64,000 nt of DNA, taken from assembly GCF_900107205.1 (NCBI RefSeq), contig NZ_FNPC01000007.1, positions 1-64,000 of the forward strand, read 5' to 3'. Numbering within the stretch: position 1 is the stretch's first letter; each line of letters starts with the position of its first letter. A program made the translations under genes and the position numbers. Below the pieces are notes generated by a model that saw nothing but the letters and a program-made list of their open reading frames with translations, ran no database searches and was not told where the DNA came from. This DNA comes from Halopenitus persicus. GTDB taxonomy: Archaea; Halobacteriota; Halobacteria; Halobacteriales; Haloferacaceae. Shown piece by piece: positions 25,371 to 34,260 of this stretch.

Positions 25371-25530
25371 CTATGTGACTCCTGTTCTTTCCCTGGTGAT
25401 TAGAAGCTTGTTCACAAAATTCAGCTCAACTGAACAGCCCTCATCATCAATTGGAACTATATGAGGTTTGTTGCGACGACGTGATTTCTGTGCGACCACG
25501 TTGAAGATGCTTCCCTCCGAACTCCTCGGT

Positions 25531-26217
25531 ATGTGTGGCCGAAACTCGCTATTCATCGATCAGGCAGACCTCGAGGTTCGCTTCGACGCCGAGGTCGTCG
25601 CGGACGGCGGGTACACACCCCGATACAACATCGCGCCTGGCGACGACCTCCACATTATCACGAACGAGGCTTCCGACGAGATCGGCGCCTACCACTGGGG
25701 GCTGATTCCATTCTGGGCGGACGAACCCGAGGAGGGCATCATCAACGCTCGCTCCGAGACTGCCGACGAGAAAAGCGTCTTCGAGCGGGCGTGGGAAACC
25801 CGTCCCTGCCTCGTCCCCTCGTCAGGGTTCTACGAATGGAAATCACCGAACGGCGGGTCGAAACAGCCCTACCGGATTCACCGCGAGGACGACCCCGCAT
25901 TCGCGATGGCCGGGCTCTGGGACGTCTGGGAGGGCGACGACGAGACGATCTCGTGCGTCACGATTCTCACGACGGAGCCGAACGACCTGATGAACTCCAT
26001 CCACGATCGGATGCCGGTCGTCCTTCCGAGGGACGCCGAATCCGACTGGCTCGCTGCAGATCCGGACACCCGCAAGGAACTGTGCCAGCCGTACCCGAAG
26101 AACGATCTGGACGCCTACGAGATCTCGACGCGGGTCAACAACCCCAGCAACGACGATCCCGAGGTCATCGAGCCGCTGGACCACGAGCAATCGGGCCTCG
26201 GCGAGTTCAGTTCCTGA
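25531..26217 (+). CDS. SRAP-family protein (YedK/HMCES type abasic-site DNA-protein crosslink)
   Basis: 228 residues from ATG 25531, chosen because the mature protein must start with Met-Cys: Cys2 is the residue that crosslinks to abasic sites in single-stranded DNA. Conserved features are MCGRNSLF, RYNIAPGDDL, HWGLIPFWADEP, NARSETADEKSVFERAW, SGFYEWK with the catalytic Glu, and IHDRMPVVL with the catalytic His. It protects abasic sites at stalled forks. It sits between repair-like genes and a Cdc6-like gene. Confidence 0.94.
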   Translation: MCGRNSLFIDQADLEVRFDAEVVADGGYTPRYNIAPGDDLHIITNEASDEIGAYHWGLIPFWADEPEEGIINARSETADEKSVFERAWETRPCLVPSSGFYEWKSPNGGSKQPYRIHREDDPAFAMAGLWDVWEGDDETISCVTILTTEPNDLMNSIHDRMPVVLPRDAESDWLAADPDTRKELCQPYPKNDLDAYEISTRVNNPSNDDPEVIEPLDHEQSGLGEFSS

Positions 26218-26235
26218 TAGCTGACGGCGTCACGG

Positions 26236-27264
26236 TCACTGCATCGGCGACGCCGCTGCCGAATCGACGAGCGAGTATTCTCGGTCTCGGCTCGTCCCTT
26301 CCGCCTCGAGGAGGTTGTACTGCTCCATCTTCGAGAGATACGTGCGGATAGTCCGTTTCGTCCGCGGATCATCGACGTCCTCGGAATAGCGCTCGTGAAT
26401 CTCGCTCGGCCCGACCGGACCGTGCTCGCGGACGATATCGTAGACGACGCGCTGGTGCGGCGTGAGCGAGTCAAGGCTTTTCTGCTTGATCTGGGCCCGA
26501 GCATCCTCGGCGGCGTCCAGGAGAATGTCGTCGGTGATGCGCTCGTGGTTCTCGCGATCTGCTTTGCCGGCGGCCGTTCGAAGGATGCCGATTGTGAGGC
26601 GGGCGTCGCCGGCGGCTGCGTCGGCGATCCGGTAGAGCTGGTCGTCGGTGATGACGTCCTCGTCGAGCCCCCACTTTGCCCGAGCACTCAGGATGTCGTA
26701 CAGCTGCTCGTCGTGGTACTTGTCCATCCGGACGTGTTCGCTGGAGCGAAGCCGGCTCACGAGGCGGTCGTCGACGCGGCTGAACAGCTCCTCTTCCTTG
26801 TTCGCGATACAGATGATCGCGAACTGCGGGAGGCTGTGGAGGTCGTAGATGATGCTGGGGTCCTCCAGTTGGTCGACCTCGTCGAGGATGACGACGGTTC
26901 GCGGGCCGTCATGCTGCTGGAGGCGATCGACGAGTTCGTCGTGGGGCGTCGACTGTCGGTGGATGTCGATGGTCGCGCCGAGGTCGTCGAGGATCTGGTA
27001 GAGCGTCCGGAATCGGGTGTAATTGCGCCAGCAGTTGACGTAGGTGGTCTCGACGTTGAGCACCTCCTCACGTAGGCGTTCGGTGACGAATTGCGAGATG
27101 CACGTCTTGCCGGCGCCGCTGGGTCCGGTGACGATAGCCGTGTCGGCGGGTTCACCGTTCGTGATAGGCTCAAGGACGCTAGAGAGGTGGTTGACTTCGG
27201 CGTCGCGATGCTCAACTTCCCGAGGGACGAACCCGGCGCGGAGAACGCGAGCATCGCGGATCAT
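26236..27264 (-). CDS. Second Orc1/Cdc6-family AAA+ ATPase
   Basis: 342 residues. Walker A GPSGAGKT lies near residues 47-54, Walker B TVVILDEVDQLED, sensor-1 IICIANKEEELF, sensor-2 DARLTIGILRTA; the C-terminus is a winged helix (LTPHQRVVYDIVREHGPVG). It lacks the acidic extension of the first Orc1. No ORB of the 14.8-kb type is nearby; instead its upstream region has three TTCCGGAA palindromes and an inverted repeat. It may be an initiator for a different site or a regulator. The 3' end is 18 bp from the convergent SRAP gene. Confidence 0.92.
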   Translation of the reverse strand: MIRDARVLRAGFVPREVEHRDAEVNHLSSVLEPITNGEPADTAIVTGPSGAGKTCISQFVTERLREEVLNVETTYVNCWRNYTRFRTLYQILDDLGATIDIHRQSTPHDELVDRLQQHDGPRTVVILDEVDQLEDPSIIYDLHSLPQFAIICIANKEEELFSRVDDRLVSRLRSSEHVRMDKYHDEQLYDILSARAKWGLDEDVITDDQLYRIADAAAGDARLTIGILRTAAGKADRENHERITDDILLDAAEDARAQIKQKSLDSLTPHQRVVYDIVREHGPVGPSEIHERYSEDVDDPRTKRTIRTYLSKMEQYNLLEAEGTSRDREYSLVDSAAASPMQ

Positions 27265-27287
27265 CTGTCTCTGACAGACTGATTTCG

Positions 27288-27421
27288 GGTCAGGTTACAA
27301 AAGCCTGACCGGGTTGTTTCCGGAAACTCCTATGATAGTACCATCTTGAGCACCCAAAAATCTACGCTGTGACCCGATTTGTGTTCGTGGAAAGTCGAGG
27401 CTTCCGGAAACTTCCGGAAAC
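27288..27421 (-). promoter_or_regulatory. Upstream region of the second cdc6-like gene: inverted repeat and TTCCGGAA copies
   Basis: GGTCAGG (27288-27294) and CCTGACC (27304-27310) form a 7-bp inverted repeat about 25-45 bp before the ATG at 27264. TTCCGGAA occurs at 27318-27325, 27402-27409 and 27412-27419; the last two are ten bases apart and embedded in CTTCCGGAAA repeats. The same octamer occurs twice upstream of polB. Confidence 0.5.
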
Positions 27422-27545
27422 TCAGCTCCCACTACTGGTTTGACACTATGTAGGTGATTTCTCTTCGATCCCCGAACGACAGGAAGCCGAAGAAATGGTC
27501 ATTATGATCGAGTGACAACGAAGTTCAATACACACATCGACTCCG

Positions 27546-28694
27546 ATGCCATATCTTGGATTTCTAAACGGAACACGGGTAATCCCACCACAAGTAGCCG
27601 ACGGCACGACCGTTACTTGTCCTGCGTGTGACCAACCGATGGCCGTTGTACGGTCTCATGAACGAGGTTCTGCTTTCATCTCTCGTCATTTTCGGCACCA
27701 CGAACAGGAGGGTCGTTCTGAGATGGGCCAAACTGTAGGTCAGGCAACCTTTGCTGATCTTGTAGATGTTGGCGAGTGCCCTGGTGAATCGGACGAGCAT
27801 ATGAAAATGAAGTCGATTGCGTATGCTCGACTGGAACACGATTTCCCGGATGCGACAGTTGAGCTGGAATCCGGTATCGACGGCCGAATTGCGGATGTCT
27901 TGCTCACATTCGACACTCCCCGAGAGCCCTATGGAAAGGGTATCGCGATTGAGGCTCAGTATCGGAATCAGGACAAAGATATTGAGGCAGTTACTGACCA
28001 CTATCTACAGCGTGACTATAGCGTTGCGTGGCTCGATGAGGACGATTTCTCAGAGTACGATGTTGATCTCTCCGGAATACTGTCCGTCTGGCCCTATGCG
28101 CTTCCGTCGCGGTCTGATATGGAGGGGTACCCGGAAGTTATCAGATGGCTCTGGCAAGAGAAATCTCCCTCTGTTTCGGTAGAGATCCCTATACCCGGAG
28201 AGTATTGGGCTCCGTTCGATAAGTCGGATGAATGGGTGACTGTCGCTCAACAAGTTCTCCGCCGGAAGGGACGCGCTTGGGCGACTGTTTCTCGCTCACC
28301 AACGGGTCAGCTTACTCTTCAGCTCGGAAAGAAGGACTGGGGCTGGGATGGCGATACCCACCGTGTCACCGTTCAACTTGAAGATTCGGATACCCAGGAA
28401 CTCCGATCATTCACTGATAACTTGGAACGGCTAGCGTTTGGACCAGATCGCCCGAGTGAGGAAGATCGGGAACGCCCTTGGCATAATTTGACGACTGCTT
28501 GGTTCGCTGGCTCTCCTCGTGTTACCTCTTGGCTTTCGGCTTCCTTCTCTCCCGATGACGACGTGGTCCTCTCGTTAGGAAAGAAACATCCCAAGGAGAC
28601 TGACCGAGTTAGTGTCCAGATCGACGAAACTGCGACTCAGGCTCTAAATGAGCTCACTGATCTCCTTGAGAGGGCTTTCGAATTGGAAGCTTGA
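27546..28694 (+). CDS. CoiA-like competence/nuclease protein
   Basis: 382 residues. An N-terminal zinc finger is indicated by CPACDQPMAVV and later HFRHHEQ. The nuclease core shows DGRIADVLLTF and IAIEAQYRNQD, the D...ExQ pattern of CoiA-type PD-(D/E)XK nucleases. The C-terminal half is beta-rich with two similar segments (WATVSRSPTGQLTLQLGKKD and WLSASFSPDDDVVLSLGKKH, each before a WxxD or similar), probably a duplicated accessory domain. Bacterial CoiA proteins act in DNA uptake and recombination; in archaea the role is unknown. It converges with a DUF262 gene six bases away and begins the defence island. Confidence 0.75.
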   Translation: MPYLGFLNGTRVIPPQVADGTTVTCPACDQPMAVVRSHERGSAFISRHFRHHEQEGRSEMGQTVGQATFADLVDVGECPGESDEHMKMKSIAYARLEHDFPDATVELESGIDGRIADVLLTFDTPREPYGKGIAIEAQYRNQDKDIEAVTDHYLQRDYSVAWLDEDDFSEYDVDLSGILSVWPYALPSRSDMEGYPEVIRWLWQEKSPSVSVEIPIPGEYWAPFDKSDEWVTVAQQVLRRKGRAWATVSRSPTGQLTLQLGKKDWGWDGDTHRVTVQLEDSDTQELRSFTDNLERLAFGPDRPSEEDRERPWHNLTTAWFAGSPRVTSWLSASFSPDDDVVLSLGKKHPKETDRVSVQIDETATQALNELTDLLERAFELEA

Positions 28695-28700
28695 TTGCGG

Positions 28701-30467
28701 TCAGAACGGTTGGTTCTCGAGGATGTGTTCCATAATGAGTTGCTCCCGAGCATCAACGAATTCCTCAAAGGTCATCTCCTTGGCGCCCTCTGGGATATGG
28801 TGAGTCTGCTTGTAGTCGTCCGTTCGGGAGTTCATCCAGTCCTCGAAGTCGTCATCGGATTTCATCTTGTTCGTCTTGTCAATCAGCAGCTGGAGGTTCC
28901 CCACTCGGTCGGCATCTGCCTCCTCCGGAAGAACCGACTTCGGGATAATGTGGTCGATATCGTAGTCCTTGCCCCGGGCCGGTTCATCGGGATAGTGCGA
29001 CAGCTGGAGGAGGAACTCGATGTCGCGCTTGCCGTATTGGAGTTCCTCGAAAAGCGTGGTCAGCTTTTCTTCGGTGAAACGGAGAGAGGTCCCGTAACTG
29101 GACGCCACTTCATCACTGATCCGCTCAAGTGGGAACTCCGAGCTCTCTTCTTCTCGGATAACGTCCCGGACGAGTTCGGCGATCTGGTTCGATGATTGGC
29201 TAGTAAACCCGTTGAGTCGAGCCGCACAGATGTAGTAGAGAATGTCCCGGCGCCGGCCGCGACCCTTGATAGAGGTCGAATCAAGCGAGGGGTTCTCGTT
29301 CTGGTAGAGGTAGTAGGCGATAGGTGTGTAGAGGGCGGGACTGAGGATGTAGGTCACCGTTGGATAGTAGCTGTTCAGGAGCTCCGCGAGTTGCTCCATC
29401 GTGTTCGGGAACGTATCTGAAAGCCAGATCTCCTTCAGATTCCGCAGCAAGTCGAGTGTGTAGTTGTCGAACCGATACTGGATCTCGTTGCCGTTGATCG
29501 CGAGCAGTACCTTCTGGACGTGCTTCGTAGCAAAAGGAGCGTTCCCACCGTCGATGATCCCGTTCAGTTCGTCAACCATCGAGTGAACCTCGTCACGGGC
29601 GTTGATTTCCGGTGGCTCCTGTTGCCAGCTGCTGGTCATCAAGGAGAGGAGGATTTCGGCCCGATTCGGCGTCACACCTCCTTGATTGATCCGAACGAAG
29701 ACGTCGCGGACACGGGTGATGTCGTTCTCGTCTTCGGTGAAGAAGTGGAGCTTCTCGTCCTTGTGGACCGCTCGATAGAGGTCCTCGAAATTGCGCTGGG
29801 CGTTGAGAATCAGACTATCCGAATTCTCTATCTCCGGGTGTTCTCCGATCAGCTCTTGAATTTCGCTCTCGATTTCCTGGCGTTCTGCATAGAAATCGTC
29901 GTTATCCGAGATGGACATAATCCGGTTGACCGGATACCAATAGGCATTCGCAGTCGCCGACTGTTCGGACCGGAAGGAGAAATCGTACTTATTTCCGAGT
30001 TCCGAGTCCGCTGTCTGTGGGTCCGAGAGGAGGTTGAGATAGAGGCGCTTCTGAACCCACGAACTGGCCTTGTTTCGGGGATGATTGTGTTTTCGTTCGT
30101 AGAACGATCCGGTGAGGCCGATATTGAGCGCGGTCAGCCGTTACTGGCCGTCGAGAACCAGCTTCACCGGTGAGGGGAGTGGATTTTCAGAATTGTGTGG
30201 AGGGTTTCGATGGGTTGGGGTCGTGAGTGACTGGGGGAAGTTCGGTTCGTCGATGTAGTGGGTGACGAAGCGATATTTGGGCTGAGCCTGTGCTTCCTCG
30301 GCTGAGAGGTTCCACTGAAGAAGAGCACCGATCGGATAGTCCCGTAACAGGGAATCAAACAGATCGACTATATCACTCGTTTCCCAGACGAATTCGCGCT
30401 GAATCGCTGGTAAGAGATAAGAATAATTTATATTTTCTACGACTTCAGCGATCCGCTTGGTTTCCAT
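28701..30467 (-). pseudogene. DUF262/HNH (GmrSD-type) restriction gene interrupted by one stop codon
   Basis: The full frame would give 588 residues. The N-terminal DUF262 part (NYSYLLPAIQREFVWET, YPIGALLQW, KLVLDGQ) ends at a TAA at 30141-30143, which replaces the second Gln of the conserved DGQQR motif. The same frame then continues as RLTALNIGLTGSFY through to the C-terminal HNH nuclease DYDIDHIIPKSVLP (DUF1524-like). A single C-to-T change in a CAA codon would explain it. GmrSD-like proteins cut foreign, often modified, DNA and need the DUF262 NTPase. Translation of the C-terminal piece from internal ATG 29918 would give an HNH protein without the NTPase core. Probably a recent inactivation, or a sequencing error. 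Confidence 0.85.
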
Positions 30468-30556
30468 ATTCCGTCTTGTGGTAAGCAGGTTTTATATATC
30501 TACATAGTGCTGGTCGCCTATCATTTATAACGTAACAGAGCGACTTTCGGATAGAC
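30468..30556. promoter_or_regulatory. Divergent promoter region for the DUF262 and GNAT genes
   Basis: TTTTATATA near 30490-30498 and CATTTATAA near 30529-30537 are TATA-like. The second lies about 25 bp before ATG 30557, fitting a leaderless mRNA for the GNAT gene. Confidence 0.5.
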
Positions 30557-31612
30557 ATGAGCTTGAATATTCCTCTTCCTGCGGGTCTCGGGGATTACTC
30601 TTGGCTCGAAACTCTTTCTCAACGTGAGGAGATTGAACAAACGATTCCTCTCTATATCGAAGCTGATGACGGGATTGAGGTCGTCGCTGTTTCCCTTCTC
30701 TATGAAGATGATCTTAGGATGATCTACCGGGCACCTAATGGCTGGCAATTGCTCACAGAATACGAGTTGTCCGAGGATCCGATTATTCACGTAGACGACC
30801 TCCTTGATGCTGTCGTTGCGTTTGTGGGAACAGACGCGAGAGTCGTTCAAAAACTCGCTCAGGAACTCGGTGAGAAGTTAGAGGAGCATTGGAAGATGGG
30901 TTTTGTTCCGTATAGTCAATCTGGGAAGGGGGACAAATTTGAGGAACTTAGACAGGACTGCGATTGCTCAGGAATTGACGACCCGTCAATCGGGCGTGTT
31001 CCGGGGATGTCCGAAATCGAGGAATCTGCAGAATTTCGCTGCCATAACTGTATGAGCCTATACGGTATCGAGTATCAGGGTCGTAGAATCGATCTTGATG
31101 AGGTGTTCAGTGCTGAGTGGCTCTTCATGGATTCGACTCCGGATGACATCGTGGAGATCGGTGCCGAAGATTCATTTCTCGTGTATTCTGATGGTCGACC
31201 AATAGACAAAACAGAACGAGTCATCGGCGCGATGACTAGCTATGGTGGTGACACGAGTTCTTCTTTTGCCCGATATATCCCTGAGAACCACCAGGGATTG
31301 CTCTATATTCGAGATGACGACGCGGCTGGATACGTCACTTGGGAAGAGCTGGATGGAATACAGGTTCTTCGACAGCTGTATGTCCGGGATCATTACCGGC
31401 GCCAGGGGATTGCTGAGGAATTGATTCAGACTTGGTGCCAGGAGTACTGCGAGGATGGTGTCTACTACATCGACGAACCGAACGACAAGAGCCGATCTCT
31501 GTTTTCAAAACTGGGGCATATTGACGGTGATGGTGAATACGAAGCGATTGAACTCTACCCGATTCGCGGCGTTGGGAACAGTCTTGATGCCAGCCAGACT
31601 CTTCCTCAATAG
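30557..31612 (+). CDS. GNAT-fold protein with long N-terminal domain
   Basis: 351 residues. The C-terminal 100 residues have the acetyl-CoA-binding motif of GNAT N-acetyltransferases (LYVRDHYRRQGIAEELIQTW, Q/RxxGxA) and a typical end (PNDKSRSLFSKLGHI). The first 230 residues are not recognised; two Cys pairs (DCDCS and CHNC) may bind zinc. It could acetylate a protein or small molecule. In its setting between nuclease and TIR genes, a defence or toxin role is possible but unproven. Confidence 0.7.
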   Translation: MSLNIPLPAGLGDYSWLETLSQREEIEQTIPLYIEADDGIEVVAVSLLYEDDLRMIYRAPNGWQLLTEYELSEDPIIHVDDLLDAVVAFVGTDARVVQKLAQELGEKLEEHWKMGFVPYSQSGKGDKFEELRQDCDCSGIDDPSIGRVPGMSEIEESAEFRCHNCMSLYGIEYQGRRIDLDEVFSAEWLFMDSTPDDIVEIGAEDSFLVYSDGRPIDKTERVIGAMTSYGGDTSSSFARYIPENHQGLLYIRDDDAAGYVTWEELDGIQVLRQLYVRDHYRRQGIAEELIQTWCQEYCEDGVYYIDEPNDKSRSLFSKLGHIDGDGEYEAIELYPIRGVGNSLDASQTLPQ

Positions 31613-31633
31613 TTCATCCACGCTCTCATCAAC

Positions 31634-32071
31634 TCAATCAGCCAGGTCCCGAATTCCCTCTACCACACTCTTTCCTTGCCAACCCACGATCTGATCTGCG
31701 TGGTCTTCAACGAAATTGGGCATCTGCTCGTTTCCGCGCGGTGTAACGCCCAGAATTGGCTTGCTCTCGATTTTAGCTAAAATAGTTTCTTTCTTGATCC
31801 ATTTGCTGTGTGCTACGTACATCCCCCCGAGTATTATTACGACCGTAGCTGGCTTGATTTGGTCTTCCCGGAGCGCCTGTTCCAGCTTCTCTTCGGTGTC
31901 AGCATCGATCTCATCCACCTTCGGTACTGAGTAGTTCCGGAAACTGAAATTCGGGTAGTCGCGAAGTAGTTCTACCATCCGATTGTACTCGTCGCTGTAC
32001 TCCCAAGAGTGCGAGATGAACAGTCGGTATTCGCTCCGACGGTTGCTTGAAGATCTGCTGTTGAAGCTCAT
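31634..32071 (-). CDS. ThsB-type TIR-domain protein (DUF1863/MTH538-like)
   Basis: 145 residues, essentially one TIR-like domain: YRLFISHSWEYSDEYNRMVE at the start, NYSVPKVDEID, VVIILGGMYVAHSKWIKKE with the putative catalytic Glu region, and VGWQGKSVVEGI at the end. It is close to the C-terminal domain of the neighbouring protein at 32200. ThsB TIR proteins of Thoeris systems make NAD-derived cyclic signals upon phage infection. It is divergent from the second TIR gene and shares a 128-bp upstream region. Confidence 0.85.
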   Translation of the reverse strand: MSFNSRSSSNRRSEYRLFISHSWEYSDEYNRMVELLRDYPNFSFRNYSVPKVDEIDADTEEKLEQALREDQIKPATVVIILGGMYVAHSKWIKKETILAKIESKPILGVTPRGNEQMPNFVEDHADQIVGWQGKSVVEGIRDLAD

Positions 32072-32199
32072 AACTATATGCGAATTGTTGACGGCTTATC
32101 CGTTTAGTACTATGGTCCTCTCTGATGCGGAATCCAAATCTGCCGATATTCCAGGGGGAAGAACTTATACTATTTAAAAAACGGATTGTTCATACGGTT

Positions 32200-33141
32200 A
32201 TGAGCCAAGACACCTCCTCCCCATTGAAAACCACCTGGGAGGCTGCGTTTGATGATATTCGTGGCAGTTCAAACCCCGAATCAGCTGTTCGATTCGTTCT
32301 GAAGTCAGCTGTTAACAATCTACCTACCGGATTCTACCGCGATGATGGAGACCGCCTACTACCGACCTACAAAGGGAACGATCTCGGAAAGGAGTTCACC
32401 GTTCGAGAACTCGGCCCCGTTTATACAGTCACGCAATCTGGGGATAACAGTCTCCCTGAGCTTAGTTCCTCTCAACCGTCGCTCTTCGAGCCGAATGATC
32501 AACAGTCGGGCCTTGTACCGACCGACGATTCTCTGAGCCGCGGTTCTACCGATACTCAGAACCAGCAGGGGCTCTCGTCTGGGCAAAAAATCGCTGGCGG
32601 TGCTTTGCTCCTATATAGTGCCTACAAAGGGCTGGAAGCCTTGGTCTCTGCAGGCTCGTCGGCTGAAGAGTCCTCTTCCTCCTCAGGCGGAAATACTGGG
32701 CAATCACTCCCTCGCTTAGCACGCGCCGCAAACCGACTTGAGGACAAGCAGTACAACGTTTTTGTTTCCCACTCGTGGGAGTACGACGAACACTACGAGC
32801 GTATCGTTGATTTCCTTGACGAGGTCCCGTCGCTCGAGTGGCAGAATCATAGTGTCCCCTCAACCGATCCCTTGCCCGTGGATACCGAGTCTGCCCTTCG
32901 CTCTGAACTTCGGAACCAGATGAAAACGGCGTCGGTTGTCGTCGTAAGCAGTGGCATGTACGGTGCTCACAGCACTTGGATCCCGGAGGAGCTGGAACTT
33001 GCCGATGAACTGGACAAGTCGGTGATTGCGATCATTCCAGAAGGACAATCGAAGGTTCCCGAGAAAATCCAAGAAGTCGCAGATACTCAGGTAGGATGGC
33101 GAAAGGCTTCGCTCGTTGATGCACTCGCTGAATATGCCTGA
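32200..33141 (+). CDS. ThsB-type TIR protein with N-terminal sensor-like region and membrane helix
   Basis: 313 residues from ATG 32200 (the open frame starts earlier at 32125, but the ATG follows a TATA-like TACTATTTAAAAA at the usual distance). N-terminal 90 residues are unfamiliar (LKTTWEAAFDDIRGSSNPES). A Ser/Gln-rich linker holds a short hydrophobic helix (IAGGALLLYSAYKGLEALV). The C-terminal 125 residues are a TIR domain (YNVFVSHSWEYDEHYERIV ... VVVVSSGMYGAHSTWIPEEL) with its Glu. The end overlaps the next gene by eight bases. It may sense infection and produce a signal for the membrane protein that follows. Confidence 0.82.
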   Translation: MSQDTSSPLKTTWEAAFDDIRGSSNPESAVRFVLKSAVNNLPTGFYRDDGDRLLPTYKGNDLGKEFTVRELGPVYTVTQSGDNSLPELSSSQPSLFEPNDQQSGLVPTDDSLSRGSTDTQNQQGLSSGQKIAGGALLLYSAYKGLEALVSAGSSAEESSSSSGGNTGQSLPRLARAANRLEDKQYNVFVSHSWEYDEHYERIVDFLDEVPSLEWQNHSVPSTDPLPVDTESALRSELRNQMKTASVVVVSSGMYGAHSTWIPEELELADELDKSVIAIIPEGQSKVPEKIQEVADTQVGWRKASLVDALAEYA

Positions 33142-33904
33142 TTCAACTGACGAAGCGGTGGTTGACCTTCCGGAGGATGGCGCCGATACTGACAAGGAAG
33201 ACACGCCTGAATCAGAACCTGAACACTCTGAGGAGGTTACTGGGGGAGATCCCGATGAGCCGACTGAGGAGGAAGATGTCACGGCTGGACCGTTGGCTAA
33301 TCTGAGTGAGGACGAGAAGAATCGGCTGATGGAGCAGTACATCCATTACGGGGAGGTGGCAATCGAGACAGCCAATCAGCGAGTCCAGATGAACCGGTTT
33401 TTCGGTCTGATTTTAACCTCGATACTGGCCGGTCTCTTTGCTCTCGCCCGCGGCAATCTCACAAGCACAAACGCTGCGATCGTTCTCTTCGCATCAGGAT
33501 TCGGTAGTCTTATTTGCTACTTCTGGTATCAGAGTCTTCAATCGTACCGCCGGCTGAACAAAGCGCGGTATGCCATCCTGAATGAGATCGAATCGGTTCT
33601 CCCTGTTCGCATATATCTCGATGAATGGCGATATTTGAAGCGAGAGAAACCCGACCCGGAAATCGTTGATCCTCGTCCAGCTGAAGATGCTGACCACCGC
33701 TCGCATACGATTGTGGAACAGTGGTTTGTTCGCCTATTGGCTGTTGGATACGCTTCCGTCGGTGGATATGCTGGCGGCTTTATTTTCACTTCGCTGGCGC
33801 AGGGGTTCATTCCATCTCTTCCGGCTCCATCGGTGGTCGGGTTTGGTACCGGTGGGATATTCCTGGCTGGATTGGCCATCGTATATTGGAAACAAAGCCG
33901 CTAA
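33134..33904 (+). CDS. RipA-like oligomeric membrane protein, candidate effector
   Basis: 256 residues from ATG 33134, which overlaps the TIR stop by eight bases. The first 60 residues are acidic and low in complexity. A helix YIHYGEVAIETANQRVQMNR is followed by two membrane helices (FFGLILTSILAGLFALA; AAIVLFASGFGSLICYFWY) and a segment SYRRLNKARYAILNEIESVL then LPVRIYLDEWRYL, which matches the RipA family of octameric membrane proteins as I remember it. Two more helices end the protein. Coupling to a TIR gene suggests a pore or membrane-disrupting effector, which is inference. Confidence 0.65.
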   Translation: MPDSTDEAVVDLPEDGADTDKEDTPESEPEHSEEVTGGDPDEPTEEEDVTAGPLANLSEDEKNRLMEQYIHYGEVAIETANQRVQMNRFFGLILTSILAGLFALARGNLTSTNAAIVLFASGFGSLICYFWYQSLQSYRRLNKARYAILNEIESVLPVRIYLDEWRYLKREKPDPEIVDPRPAEDADHRSHTIVEQWFVRLLAVGYASVGGYAGGFIFTSLAQGFIPSLPAPSVVGFGTGGIFLAGLAIVYWKQSR

Positions 33905-33910
33905 GAACCT

Positions 33911-34132
33911 ATGAAACGCTTCGAAGTTGGCGACTCAGTCCGTATCGATATCCCTGATGAGACTGATCCTGATTATGAACGTCTACACGGTCGTCACGGA
34001 ACTATTGTTGAGATAATCTCCGATGATGCGGATGCTTTGACTGGCGATGAACGGGAGGGACATCTCTTCCGTGTAGATCTGGATAACGGCGCAACCGTTG
34101 ATGTTCGCTGGCGGGACCTTCGTCCCCTCTGA
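33911..34132 (+). CDS. Small SH3-like barrel protein
   Basis: 73 residues. The pattern FEVGDSVRIDIP, HGRHGTIVEIISDD, FRVDLDNGATVDVRWRDLRP is that of a small SH3/KOW-like barrel, as in some nucleic-acid-binding haloarchaeal proteins. It follows the RipA-like gene by six bases and is the third gene of the TIR operon. Function unknown; it may be a regulator or modulator of the complex. Confidence 0.7.
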   Translation: MKRFEVGDSVRIDIPDETDPDYERLHGRHGTIVEIISDDADALTGDEREGHLFRVDLDNGATVDVRWRDLRPL

Positions 34133-34260
34133 CTTGCATCCACGCCGGATAGCTATTTTTGAGCTGGAGGGAAAAATAGATTCGAACCATTCACCGGATG
34201 GCGAGAAGAAATTCGCAGGGTCACGATAGGCTTTTATTATAACCTCTAATGTTGTCTATT

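Noticed and set aside
25371-25556. 61-codon minus-strand frame just before the membrane-anchored gene
   Set aside because: It overlaps the start of the SRAP gene on the other strand and has no recognisable pattern; only its adjacency to ATG 25370 speaks for it.
30141-30143. Recoding of the stop in the DUF262 gene, for example as pyrrolysine
   Set aside because: The codon is TAA, not TAG, and no recoding apparatus or structure is visible; a plain nonsense change is simpler.
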